From Leptospira johnsonii (GTDB lineage: Bacteria > Spirochaetota > Leptospiria > Leptospirales > Leptospiraceae), in contig NZ_BFAY01000011.1 of assembly GCF_003112675.1 (NCBI RefSeq), forward strand, positions 992,001 to 1,056,000: DNA of 64,000 bases. The letters are read 5' to 3'. Below are positions 51,548 to 62,673 of the stretch, one piece after another (the stretch's first letter is position 1; the number at the start of each line of letters is the position of its first letter). The notes under the pieces were generated by a model. The model made no database searches. It was not told the DNA's origin and was given only the letters and a program-made list of their open reading frames with translations. A program made the position numbers and the translations under genes.

Positions 51548-52645
51548 GTGTTTTTACGAAGCCTAAGGCTTCTCAATTTTAGAAATCACGAACAGATAAG
51601 CCTGGAGTTCCATTCCAGGCTTATTTTCTTTGTGGGAGAAAACGGAGAAGGAAAAACAAACTTACTCGAAGCTATCTCCATGATCTCTTGGCTGAAAAGT
51701 TTTAGAGAATCGGAAGAAGGAAATTTGATCCGTTGGAACTCCGACGGATATTATATCAAAGGTGAAGTTGATAGAGATCATAAAAGAGAAATTTATGAAT
51801 TAGGTTTTTCTAAAAAACCGATCAGTCGTCGCAAACTTAAATTCAATCAAGAAGAAGTCAAAAAAAGATCCGACTTAGTTGGAAAATTCCTAAGTGTCTT
51901 AATGACACCGTTAGATCTAATCATAGTGGAAGGTGGGCCCTCTGAAAGAAGAAGGTTTTTGGACAGTCTACTTTCTTCTTTAGATCCTTCTTACTTAAAT
52001 GATCTGATAGAATACAATCGTATCTTAAAACAAAGAAATGCACTCTTAAAAAGCGGATCTTCCGATCCAGGTCTTTATGAAGTATGGAACCAAAGGCTGA
52101 TCGAAAAAGGGATAAGCATCTTTTATAAAAGAAAAGAATTCATTTTGGAATTTGATCCTATCTACAGAGAGAATCTGAAAAAACTAAGCGGTGGAAAAGA
52201 TAATCTAACTCTGGAATACAGACCCAGTTTTTCCAATCTGGAAGATTTTAAGGAAACCCTACAAAGGAATATTAATAGAGATAGGAAATTAGGTTATACT
52301 TCTGTTGGGATCCATAGGGACGATTTGTATATTGGAGAAGACAATCGTGATATAATGGATTTTGCTTCTCAGGGCCAGAAGAGAAGTACTGTAATTTCTC
52401 TAAAAGCGGCCGCATTTGAGTACTATCGTCGAAAATTAGGAAGGACCCCTATTCTTCTAATCGATGATGTGATCCGTGAATTGGATGTAAAAAGAAGAGA
52501 ATATTTTGTAGATCTAGTTTTGAATTCGGGACAGGCTTTTTTTACCACTACCGACCTAGAGGGTATCTCAGATTATGTGGGAAGACTAGAAGATGAAAAA
52601 CAGATCTTTCTAGTAAAAAACGGACTAGTCACTCCTTACCAATGA
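51548..52645 (+). CDS. recF: DNA replication/repair protein RecF
   Basis: 365-residue SMC-like ATPase. Walker [18 protein letters not shown], signature [17 protein letters not shown] and Walker [14 protein letters not shown] are present. It loads RecA with RecO and RecR at gaps. GTG start after AAGAGAAG. Overlaps the next gene by 4 bp (ATGA). Confidence 0.95.
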   Translation: MFLRSLRLLNFRNHEQISLEFHSRLIFFVGENGEGKTNLLEAISMISWLKSFRESEEGNLIRWNSDGYYIKGEVDRDHKREIYELGFSKKPISRRKLKFNQEEVKKRSDLVGKFLSVLMTPLDLIIVEGGPSERRRFLDSLLSSLDPSYLNDLIEYNRILKQRNALLKSGSSDPGLYEVWNQRLIEKGISIFYKRKEFILEFDPIYRENLKKLSGGKDNLTLEYRPSFSNLEDFKETLQRNINRDRKLGYTSVGIHRDDLYIGEDNRDIMDFASQGQKRSTVISLKAAAFEYYRRKLGRTPILLIDDVIRELDVKRREYFVDLVLNSGQAFFTTTDLEGISDYVGRLEDEKQIFLVKNGLVTPYQ

Positions 52646-53103
52646 AAGAAGAATCTAAAATACAAAAAATTGATCCTCAGGAGTTCAAAAACGTTCTTCA
52701 AAACTTAGGCTTAACAGAAGAAAGTTTAGCTGAGAAAATTGCAGTCCAAACGTTAGCAAAACGTTGGGTCGACATAATCGGCCCGGTATATGCAAATCAT
52801 TCCGAACCATTTGCTGTCCACAATGACACATTGGTGATCTTAACAGTTCACTCCGCATACAAACAGGAACTTCTTTTTATGAGAAAGAGGATCTTAAGTT
52901 ATTGTTCACGTTACTTAGGAAGAGATGTCGTAAAGAAAATTGAAATTAGGATCGGCAATCTCGTTTCTAAAAGACAAAAGTCCCCCTCATATACTGCAGA
53001 TAAAACCGGATTGGAGGGCAAACAAAACCTAGTTTCTTTAGCCGAAAAGGAAACCGATCCTATCGCGAAAAAAAGACTTTTAGAGCTGATCGAATATCTC
53101 TAA
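52642..53103 (+). CDS. DUF721/DciA-like protein
   Basis: 153 residues. The core [20 protein letters not shown], then [22 protein letters not shown], is the DUF721 domain. DciA members of this family help load DnaB in bacteria without DnaC. Its place between recF and gyrB is common. A helical tail with [10 protein letters not shown] follows. Function as helicase loader is inferred. Confidence 0.85.
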   Translation: MKEESKIQKIDPQEFKNVLQNLGLTEESLAEKIAVQTLAKRWVDIIGPVYANHSEPFAVHNDTLVILTVHSAYKQELLFMRKRILSYCSRYLGRDVVKKIEIRIGNLVSKRQKSPSYTADKTGLEGKQNLVSLAEKETDPIAKKRLLELIEYL

Positions 53104-53175
53104 GAAACACATTCTTTATTGAAATACCTCCGAATTTCCTTGCCTCCTTAGCTAATTTAGGAAAACTATTCATAG

Positions 53176-55104
<1,929 letters not shown>

Positions 55105-55134
55105 TATATTGGTAATAGGAAATTCTAAATACAA

Positions 55135-57648
55135 ATGAGCGAAGAGCTAGAGAACGAAACAAAAACTTTAGGATTCAGCCTTTCTTCCCGTCCTGATATT
55201 GGTGATGCATTGAAGAATGGCGTCAGGGTAATTCCTGTCGAAATCGAAGACCAAATGAAGGAGGCCTACCTTGGTTACGCGATGAGCGTAATTGTAGGAA
55301 GGGCTTTGCCTGACGTAAGAGACGGTTTAAAACCGGTTCACAGACGTATTCTACATGCAATGAATGAAAGGGCCTGGAGAAGTGATCGCCCCTACGTTAA
55401 ATGTGCTAAGATCGTCGGAGAAGTATTAGGTAATTATCACCCGCACGGAGATAGTTCAGTTTACGACGCATTAGTGCGTATGGTCCAAGATTTTTCCCTT
55501 AGAGTTCCTCTTATTGACGGGCAAGGGAACTACGGATCTATAGATGGCGACAACCCGGCAGCATACCGATACACAGAAGCAAGACTCGCGAAAGTTGCAG
55601 AAGAACTTTTAAGAGATATCGAAAAGGAAACGGTAAATTTCTCTGCTAACTTTGATGATACCAAACAACAACCCGATGTCCTTCCTGCAAATTTTCCGAA
55701 CTTACTAGTAAACGGTTCTTCCGGAATCGCGGTTGGGATGGCTACAAACATTCCTCCCCATAACTTGAGAGAAACGATTGAAGCAGTTATCACAGTAATT
55801 AAAAATCCTGACGTAAGTATATCAGAACTTCTTAAAATAATACCAGGACCGGATTTTCCAACCGGTGGTACGATCATCGGCGGAGAAGGTTTATTATCTG
55901 CATACCATTCTGGTAAAGGTTCAATTCGGATCCGTTCCAAAGTAGAAATAGAAGAGAACAAAAAAGGCAGGGAAGTAATCGTAGTTACAGAAATTCCTTA
56001 CCAAGTAAACAAAAAGACTCTTCTAGAGAGAATTGGCGAGCTTGTTAACGAAAAACAAGTCGAAGGAATTTCTGAAATTTTAGATCTATCGGATAGAAAA
56101 GGGATCAGAGTAGAGATCCATATTAAAAAAGATGCAAATGCGCAAGTAATCCTGAATCAACTTCTGAAACTTACTCAACTTCAAGTAAGTTACGGGATCA
56201 CAATGCTTGCGATCTTGGATAATAAGCCAAAGATCTTTAACATAAAAGAGATCCTGGTTGCTTATTCAATCCACAGGAAAGAAGTAATTGTTCGTAGAAC
56301 TCAATTCGACCTAGATAAGGCAGAAAAACGCGCCCACATCTTAGAAGGATTGAAGATCGCTCTCGAAAACATAGAAGAAGTGATCAAAGTAATTCGTGCT
56401 TCTAAAAATGCACCGGAAGCGAAAGAACAATTGATGGCTCGATTCGTTCTTTCCGATGTCCAAGCCGATGCAATCCTTGAGATGAGACTCCAAAGACTTA
56501 CTTCTTTAGAAGTCCAGAAGGTGATCGATGAGTTGGCAGAAGTTCGAGCTCTAATTATGGATCTGAAAGATATTCTCGCAAAACCTGAAAGAGTGTCTGA
56601 CATAGTTTGTACTGAATTGTCCGAAGTTTCTGAAAAATTCGGTAACAAAAGAAAGACAGATATCAGCTTAGAAAGTGTGGAATCTTCTACTTTCAATGCG
56701 GAAGATCTGATTGCCGACGAAGAAGTAGTATTACAAATTACTTATGATCAATTCATAAAAAGACTTCCTCTGGATACTTTCAAAAGACAGAGACGTGGTG
56801 GAAAAGGGATCCAAGGACTTTCTCAAAAAAGAGAAGACGTAGTCAAGATCATGAAAACCGCCATGACCCACGACAATGTGATGTTCTTTTCCAATATCGG
56901 AAAAGTCTATATGATGAAGGCGTATGAACTTCCTCAAGCTTCCAAAGAAGCCAGAGGAAAATCCTTAAAGGCAATCATAGGACTTGGAGAGAACGAATCC
57001 ATTTCCGCAATCTTCACATTCAAAGAAGAAGACAAAGGAAAAGATCTATTACTCGTAACCAAGAACGGGTTTATCAAACGAGTAGAATTATCCGAATTCG
57101 GCAATGTTAAAAAATCGGGTATCATCGCAATCGGCCTTAGGGACGGAGACCAACTCATCGAAGTAATTTCCGTCGAAAAGGGAGACAATGTAATGATCTT
57201 CTCCGCAAACGGACTTGCACTTAGGATCGAAATGGATACGATCCGCGCCCAAGGAAGAACTGCCCAAGGTGTAACCGGGATGAGACTTTCCAAAGAAGAT
57301 GCGATCGTAGGCCTTTCTAAAGTGGTAGAAGGCGACGACATATTCGCGATCTCACAGAACGGTTACGGAAAACGCCTCGGCTTCGAAGAGTTTGGCACCA
57401 AAGGAAGAGGAGGCAAAGGAATGGCCTTCTTGAAAGTGGGTGAGAAAAACGGGAATGCAGTAGCAGTCAGTTCAGTGGGAGAAGAAGATGAGATCATCTT
57501 AGTCACCCAGCAAGGAATGGTCATCCGTACGGAAGCGAACCAGATCTCTAAAATGGGAAGAACCGCAGTGGGAGTCAGAGTTGTAGACATCAAGGACAAT
57601 GATAAAGTCCAAGATTGTACTGTGATTCGAGAAAACAAAGAAAAATGA
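55135..57648 (+). CDS. gyrA: DNA gyrase subunit A
   Basis: 837 residues. Catalytic Tyr in AAYRYTEARLA. The quinolone region HPHGDSSVYDALVRM keeps Ser and Asp at E. coli positions 83 and 87, i.e. wild-type. The GyrA box QRRGGKG and six beta-pinwheel blades follow (for example NGFIKRVELSEF, NGLALRIEM), so it is gyrase and not topoisomerase IV. Stop overlaps the dus start (ATGA). Confidence 0.98.
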   Translation: MSEELENETKTLGFSLSSRPDIGDALKNGVRVIPVEIEDQMKEAYLGYAMSVIVGRALPDVRDGLKPVHRRILHAMNERAWRSDRPYVKCAKIVGEVLGNYHPHGDSSVYDALVRMVQDFSLRVPLIDGQGNYGSIDGDNPAAYRYTEARLAKVAEELLRDIEKETVNFSANFDDTKQQPDVLPANFPNLLVNGSSGIAVGMATNIPPHNLRETIEAVITVIKNPDVSISELLKIIPGPDFPTGGTIIGGEGLLSAYHSGKGSIRIRSKVEIEENKKGREVIVVTEIPYQVNKKTLLERIGELVNEKQVEGISEILDLSDRKGIRVEIHIKKDANAQVILNQLLKLTQLQVSYGITMLAILDNKPKIFNIKEILVAYSIHRKEVIVRRTQFDLDKAEKRAHILEGLKIALENIEEVIKVIRASKNAPEAKEQLMARFVLSDVQADAILEMRLQRLTSLEVQKVIDELAEVRALIMDLKDILAKPERVSDIVCTELSEVSEKFGNKRKTDISLESVESSTFNAEDLIADEEVVLQITYDQFIKRLPLDTFKRQRRGGKGIQGLSQKREDVVKIMKTAMTHDNVMFFSNIGKVYMMKAYELPQASKEARGKSLKAIIGLGENESISAIFTFKEEDKGKDLLLVTKNGFIKRVELSEFGNVKKSGIIAIGLRDGDQLIEVISVEKGDNVMIFSANGLALRIEMDTIRAQGRTAQGVTGMRLSKEDAIVGLSKVVEGDDIFAISQNGYGKRLGFEEFGTKGRGGKGMAFLKVGEKNGNAVAVSSVGEEDEIILVTQQGMVIRTEANQISKMGRTAVGVRVVDIKDNDKVQDCTVIRENKEK

Positions 57649-58598
57649 TCCGTATCGGTTCTGTCGAAATTCCCGGTTGGTTGGCCATGTCGCCGATGGC
57701 CGGGATCAGTGATAGCCCGACCAGAACCATGGCTCGCAGATACGGATCTGCATTTTCCTATACTGAATTCGTTTCCACCGACAGCCTCGCGGTAGGTTCT
57801 AAAAAAGCGTTATCTCTATTACGTTTTCGTGAAGAAGAAAGACCAATCACCTTTCAGATTTTCGGCAATAAACTGGAAATCATAGTAGATGCGGCGAAAA
57901 GAATCCGCGAACTAAATCCCGATATCATCGATTTGAATATGGGTTGCCCTGCTCGAAATGTTTCTATGAGAGGGTCCGGAGTTGGACTTCTACGCAAACC
58001 TGTATATGCGGGAAAGATAATAGAAGAAATGAGAAAGGCACTGGATATTCCGGTGACTGCAAAGATCCGCCTAGGATGGGACGATTCTTCCAGAAACTAT
58101 ATGGAAGTTTCCAGGATCTTAGAAGAATCCGGAGTGATGGCGATCTCAGTTCACGGTCGAACCAGAGAAATGGGCTATTCCGGAAAAGCTGATTGGGACG
58201 CGATCGCAGATATAAAATCCGAAAGAAAGGTGCCTATCTTCGGCAACGGAGATATTAGTAGTTATGAAGAAGCTGTCCGCAGAAAGGAAGAATCCAAAGT
58301 GGACGGAGTGCTTGTTGGTAGGAATTCCATCGGAAATCCATGGATATTCTCAAATATCAAAAAAGAAGATCTAAGTTTCGAAGAGATTGTATCAACTACT
58401 CTAAGTCATTTGCAGCTGATGCGAGAAACCTTTGGAGACAAATACGGACTCATCCTCCTCAGAAAACATTTGGTGCGTTATATACAATCCAGAAAGGAAG
58501 TCGAGCCGATGAGATTAGAACTTCTCAAGATGGAAGATCCCGAAAAATTGATCTCCATTCTTCAGGATGCTCAAAACAGTATGAGTTTGGTTTCTTGA
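57645..58598 (+). CDS. tRNA-dihydrouridine synthase
   Basis: 317-residue FMN enzyme of the DusB type. WLAMSPMAGISDSPTRTMAR, DLNMGCPARNVSMRGSGVGL (catalytic Cys in GCPA) and AISVHGRTREMGYSGKADW are present. ATG at 57645 overlaps the gyrA stop; an earlier in-frame start at 57615 would only extend into gyrA. Confidence 0.93.
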   Translation: MIRIGSVEIPGWLAMSPMAGISDSPTRTMARRYGSAFSYTEFVSTDSLAVGSKKALSLLRFREEERPITFQIFGNKLEIIVDAAKRIRELNPDIIDLNMGCPARNVSMRGSGVGLLRKPVYAGKIIEEMRKALDIPVTAKIRLGWDDSSRNYMEVSRILEESGVMAISVHGRTREMGYSGKADWDAIADIKSERKVPIFGNGDISSYEEAVRRKEESKVDGVLVGRNSIGNPWIFSNIKKEDLSFEEIVSTTLSHLQLMRETFGDKYGLILLRKHLVRYIQSRKEVEPMRLELLKMEDPEKLISILQDAQNSMSLVS

Positions 58599-58666
58599 TC
58601 CGTCAGGAATGAGATTGACAAAGGTTTTCTAAAATAGGCTGATAATTCCTTTTCAGGAGGAATTTG

Positions 58667-59425
58667 ATGAGAGCCATTGCACTCATATTCACTATACTTG
58701 TATTACTCGCTTGCGATAAAAAGAAAGAAGAAGCTCCGATAGAACAGATCGTAGGAACTAAATATTCTGGCGGGGATCAGTACGTTTATAAAAATCCGGG
58801 AACCAGAGAAAAATCAGAACAAGTTACTCTAGTTTACGAATTCGAAGAAGTCAACGGACTTGAAATCGTTTCTCACGAATCAACTGATCCTAAAGGAAAG
58901 AAAACAGTCACAGAATACCTGAAACTCAGAACAGTAGATGGAAAAGAAGGATTCGGACTTCTGAAAAACTTTTATGATGCAGTTCTATTTGTTGTAGGTG
59001 ATGGAGACACAGCATTTGCTAAAAATTCTCTCACTTCTCCTTCTAAGGGAAAACTAGAAAAAGGAATGTCCTGTTTCGAGTCCGAAGCAAGCGGAGAATT
59101 CTCTAAAGTACGTTGTTATGGTTCCATTGTAAAAGGCGGGAAATTAAATAACTTGTATGATATTTGGATCCAGCCTTTTTCTTCTAATATTTCCAGAGAT
59201 CCACTTTTAAGTGATAGTGTTCGTAATCTAAAAGCAGCCAGTTTAAAACTGATTGAACTCAATAAAACTTCGGATCCAGCTAAACAAGAGGAATTGAAAA
59301 AGTCTGCTTCCACCGCGTTAAAGACTGTCTCAGAGAAAGGGGATATCTATCAAGAATCTGCAAATTCTATTGCGACTGAATTCGGCTTAACGCTGTCCGA
59401 ACCACAACAACCAACCGAACAATAA
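58667..59425 (+). CDS. Hypothetical lipoprotein
   Basis: 252 residues. Signal peptide with lipobox LVLLAC (Cys17) followed by a charged KKKEEAP tether. The rest is a beta-rich domain (about 35-170) and a helical tail. No family recognised. ATG at 58667 is preceded by AGGAGG. Terminated by a stem-loop shared with lipL21. Confidence 0.65.
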   Translation: MRAIALIFTILVLLACDKKKEEAPIEQIVGTKYSGGDQYVYKNPGTREKSEQVTLVYEFEEVNGLEIVSHESTDPKGKKTVTEYLKLRTVDGKEGFGLLKNFYDAVLFVVGDGDTAFAKNSLTSPSKGKLEKGMSCFESEASGEFSKVRCYGSIVKGGKLNNLYDIWIQPFSSNISRDPLLSDSVRNLKAASLKLIELNKTSDPAKQEELKKSASTALKTVSEKGDIYQESANSIATEFGLTLSEPQQPTEQ

Positions 59426-59436
59426 GACTTAATAAT

Positions 59437-59467
59437 AAAAAACCCCACCTATATCAGGCGGGGTTTT
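59437..59467. terminator. Bidirectional intrinsic terminator
   Basis: AAAACCCC.CCT paired with AGG.GGGGTTTT (one mismatch) and A- and T-runs on either side. It serves the lipoprotein on plus and lipL21 on minus. Confidence 0.85.
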
Positions 59468-59505
59468 CCATTCCAGTTAGAGTAAAAACTCGAACTGAAT
59501 TATTA

Positions 59506-60060
59506 TTATTTACCGATTTCTTGAGCTTTTGCTACGAGAGCGTCGCGTCCACCTGGAAATTTAGCGTAAATAACACACTGGCATTCTTCCCAGTTGTCTT
59601 TAGAAACATCATTAGGATCGGAACCTGGACCGGTAGCTTTACACTCGTAAACTCCCACTCCTTTAACGATACCTGCAGAAGTACCAACGATAACGGAAGC
59701 AGTTGCTTCACCGTCGGAAACTCCGGATGCAGATTCAACAGTCTCACCGACCATTTTTTTAACAACGTCGGAAGCACCTTGCAAGCGAGAAGCTTCGCGG
59801 CAAGTAGACTGCATCATAGCGAGACTTTTTTTCGCAACAGCCTTAGCGGATGCACGAGAAGCGAACTTCATGTAATAATAGTCTTTCGGGTTGGTATCTC
59901 TTGGAGTTTTACCGTCGTTTCTTTGCTCAGGCGGTCCACCCCAACCTTCGAAAGACCATCCTCCGTCACCAACGGAAGTTGCGTCTTTTTGAGCGGTATT
60001 TGCTCCGCAGTAGGTAAGTAATGCAGCAGACAGCGCAATAACGATTACTTTCTTGATCAT
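59506..60060 (-). CDS. lipL21: Outer-membrane lipoprotein LipL21
   Basis: 184-residue lipoprotein that I recognise as LipL21, an abundant leptospiral outer-membrane lipoprotein reported to bind peptidoglycan. Diagnostic segments: GWGGPPEQRNDGKTP, DYYYMKFASRASAKAVAKKS, QSTCREASRLQGASDVVKKM and WEECQCVIYAKFPGG. Lipobox LLTYC (Cys17). I chose the second of two adjacent ATGs (60060) because AAGGAG is 6 bases before it. Divergent from the exported VWA-like gene by 68 bp, sharing a promoter region. Confidence 0.93.
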   Translation of the reverse strand: MIKKVIVIALSAALLTYCGANTAQKDATSVGDGGWSFEGWGGPPEQRNDGKTPRDTNPKDYYYMKFASRASAKAVAKKSLAMMQSTCREASRLQGASDVVKKMVGETVESASGVSDGEATASVIVGTSAGIVKGVGVYECKATGPGSDPNDVSKDNWEECQCVIYAKFPGGRDALVAKAQEIGK

Positions 60061-60128
60061 CATTTTCTCCTTGATCAGATGGAATTGAGGAATATATCCA
60101 TTAAACGGATTCCGCAAGCCATTTTTTA

Positions 60129-61769
60129 ATGAATACGTTTAAAATTAAAAGCAGCCAACTATTTGGTAAAAAAATATTTATTCGCAGCGCACAATTGTCA
60201 AAAAATTTCCAAAATTATCTTTTTGTTCTGCTAACTCTGGCGGCTAGCGACGCAATAGCGACGACGGTTGCTTTTCTTCCTGGAAATTGGGAAGGACAAG
60301 CTCCTCAATCCTTAGAAGGAACAGGAGAAAAGCCGTATGAGTTGGCAAAATTAGGCCAGTTTTACGCGACTAGAATCTATTCAGTTCAGATAAAAGAGCA
60401 ACTCTCTCCAAATTCAGATCCGGAAATAAAAGATTTTCTAATTCCTCAGGTCTCGAGAGAAAAATTCAAACAAACTTGTTCCAGACTCAAGCCGGATTAT
60501 GTAGTTCGAGACCAGTTATCAATTGAGGAAAAGATCCGGATCGATCGCTCCGTGTACGATTGTAATCTTTCTAAAATGGAAGAATACTCTATCATAGGTA
60601 GAAAAGATCTATTCGAGACCTTAGAAAAGTTGACCAAGGATTCTTTTCCTTTAGTTCCCAAGAAAAAGATAAAAGAATATTCCAGAGAGCCAGTCCGAGC
60701 GGCGAAGTCTCAGATCATTGTGCTTGATTCTTCTTATTCCTACGCGCCCGAAAGAAAAGAATTTATGTCGCAATTAGAAGCGATCTCCTGGCAACCTGAG
60801 ACAAAATTTCGTCTGGTTGTTTTTAGTGAGAATGGCTCCAAAGTTTTTCCGGAATCGAGCCGCTCCGAGTTTATCAAACAGTGGAAGGATTTTAAATCAG
60901 AAGGAAAATCTAATACCCAAGATCTTACGAACGCACTTCTTCGCTTAAGAAGAATTCTAAGTTCGGAAGATTCTCCTGGAAAGAAGAAGGAAAGAATGAT
61001 TAGCATTCTTACTAATGCTAAAGCGTCCAATTCAATTAGCGGATACGGCGCTGCTATTGAGGGATTGAACCAGATCGGAGCTAAAGTTTCCATTCTATAT
61101 TCTTCCTATGCCGGGCCGGAAGCACGTAGGGAACATAAGGAAGCCGCTAAAAGAGGAGCAGAATTTAGAGAGGTTTCCTATTTCCAGAGAATAGTCACTC
61201 CGAGAGATTCTAAAACTTTGGTATTCAAAGAAGGAAAATTATACAGCACTAGTGCTTCTCCTGATTCCAAAATGAAACTAGAGGATTCTTCCCTTGAAAA
61301 AGTGGAGTTTGCAGGTAAGTATTCCCTGGGAGAATTCTTAAATCCCTGGAGCTTGGGAAGTATTTACGAAGAAGTGAAGAAGGAGAAAATCCTCACTTCT
61401 GAACCGGTTCGCAGTAATTTTGCATCTTTATTCTCCAGTTCCGTAAGTGAGGCTTCCAATTCCGAATATTTCGGAAATTTTCCAAAAGTTTTAGTAAAAT
61501 CAGGGTCTAAGGCGTTCTGGATCCGAGTTCCAAACCTATCTGGATTTTCAGAAGGAAAAAAAGGAGCGTGGGCGGTTACGTTTCTTTCATCCTCTTTTTC
61601 TTCAGAGGGGGTCGAAGTAATACCGGATTCGTTAGAACGATATACTTTCTCTACAGCTAAAATTTTAGAATGTGATCCATCAGTTGCTCGAAATTATCTG
61701 AGAAACACGGAAAAATTCAAATTCGATTGTTTAGTAAAGGGAGAGATCCTGGAAGTTTCTCAGCCGTAG
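60129..61769 (+). CDS. Exported protein with VWA-like domain
   Basis: 546 residues with a hydrophobic export signal unusually far in (about 28-44, NYLFVLLTLAASDAIA). Near residues 197-350 a VWA-like fold begins QIIVLDSSYSY, matching the MIDAS DxSxS pattern, followed by FRLVVFSENGS and TQDLTNALLRLR. The last MIDAS Asp is Asn (ISILTNA). Beta-rich N- and C-terminal parts are unassigned. It is 7 bp upstream of the AAA+ regulator-like gene, suggesting one transcript. Confidence 0.65.
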   Translation: MNTFKIKSSQLFGKKIFIRSAQLSKNFQNYLFVLLTLAASDAIATTVAFLPGNWEGQAPQSLEGTGEKPYELAKLGQFYATRIYSVQIKEQLSPNSDPEIKDFLIPQVSREKFKQTCSRLKPDYVVRDQLSIEEKIRIDRSVYDCNLSKMEEYSIIGRKDLFETLEKLTKDSFPLVPKKKIKEYSREPVRAAKSQIIVLDSSYSYAPERKEFMSQLEAISWQPETKFRLVVFSENGSKVFPESSRSEFIKQWKDFKSEGKSNTQDLTNALLRLRRILSSEDSPGKKKERMISILTNAKASNSISGYGAAIEGLNQIGAKVSILYSSYAGPEARREHKEAAKRGAEFREVSYFQRIVTPRDSKTLVFKEGKLYSTSASPDSKMKLEDSSLEKVEFAGKYSLGEFLNPWSLGSIYEEVKKEKILTSEPVRSNFASLFSSSVSEASNSEYFGNFPKVLVKSGSKAFWIRVPNLSGFSEGKKGAWAVTFLSSSFSSEGVEVIPDSLERYTFSTAKILECDPSVARNYLRNTEKFKFDCLVKGEILEVSQP

Positions 61770-61776
61770 CAGAGCC

Positions 61777-62673
61777 ATGGAAGAATCTAATTTTATTGCA
61801 TTATCCCCTTCGACCCGGAAAATCCTTGATCGAATGAAACAAGCGGTTTCCTCCGATCTACCTATCTTGTTTTTAGGAGAATCCGGGACAGGAAAAAGTT
61901 ATTTAGGATATCTGTTCCATTCCTATTGTAAAGACAGGTTTCCCCAATACCAAGTTTTCGATTTTTCCGTTTCCGAGTCGGAGGAAGAAACTTCCGAGAT
62001 CTTTTCTAAGTTAGACGGCAAAGTTGGTGTAACGATCTTTTTAGAAGCGATCTCAAATTTAAATCCAAGTTTTCAAGTTCAGCTCTTACAAAAGATACGC
62101 AATGAAAAAGGAAAGAATAGATACTTACTCTCCGATCAGCCTGATCTTCCTGAAAAAGTAAAATCAGGTAAAGTACAAGAATCCTTGATGACTGAGATCC
62201 AAACTGTTCAAGTAAAAATTCCTACACTAAGAGAAAGAAAGGAAGATATTCCTCCCTTGACCCGATTTTTTCTAGACCTGATCGGTAAAAGATATAATCG
62301 GAAGAATATTAAAATTTCTGAAAAGTTAGGAAAGTTCCTATTAGAGTACGATTATCCAGGTAATCTTCATCAATTAAAGAATCTTTTGGAAGCAATGGTA
62401 TCCATGCATAATGTAAAGACATTGGATACAAAACATCTTCCTCCTGAATTATTCGAAACAGGTTATAAACAAAATGATAATTTGTCTGTTCGTACTGGAA
62501 TTCCTCTCAGAGATTATGAAAGAGAGATTATCAGACGCAATTTGATCCTCGTGAACGGGAATAGAGAAAAGGCTGCGAGAATATTAGGTATTTCTGAAAG
62601 AACGATCTATAGAAAGATCACCGAGTTCGAACTGTTCGATTCCGAGGATGGAAAAAATCCTCCATCTTCCTGA
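61777..62673 (+). CDS. Degenerate sigma54 enhancer-binding-protein-like regulator
   Basis: 298 residues, AAA+ plus Fis-type HTH, without a receiver. Walker A FLGESGTGKSY (34-41) and the arginine segment PTLRERKEDIPPL are intact. The GAFTGA sigma54 loop is missing: about 30 residues are shortened between 60 and 85. Walker B reads IFLEAI where FLDEI is normal (Asp to Glu, Glu91 to Ala). GNVREL reads GNLHQL. The HTH NREKAARILGISERTIYRKI is intact. It probably binds DNA without activating sigma54. Overlaps the convergent holA by 56 bp. Confidence 0.82.
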   Translation: MEESNFIALSPSTRKILDRMKQAVSSDLPILFLGESGTGKSYLGYLFHSYCKDRFPQYQVFDFSVSESEEETSEIFSKLDGKVGVTIFLEAISNLNPSFQVQLLQKIRNEKGKNRYLLSDQPDLPEKVKSGKVQESLMTEIQTVQVKIPTLRERKEDIPPLTRFFLDLIGKRYNRKNIKISEKLGKFLLEYDYPGNLHQLKNLLEAMVSMHNVKTLDTKHLPPELFETGYKQNDNLSVRTGIPLRDYEREIIRRNLILVNGNREKAARILGISERTIYRKITEFELFDSEDGKNPPSS

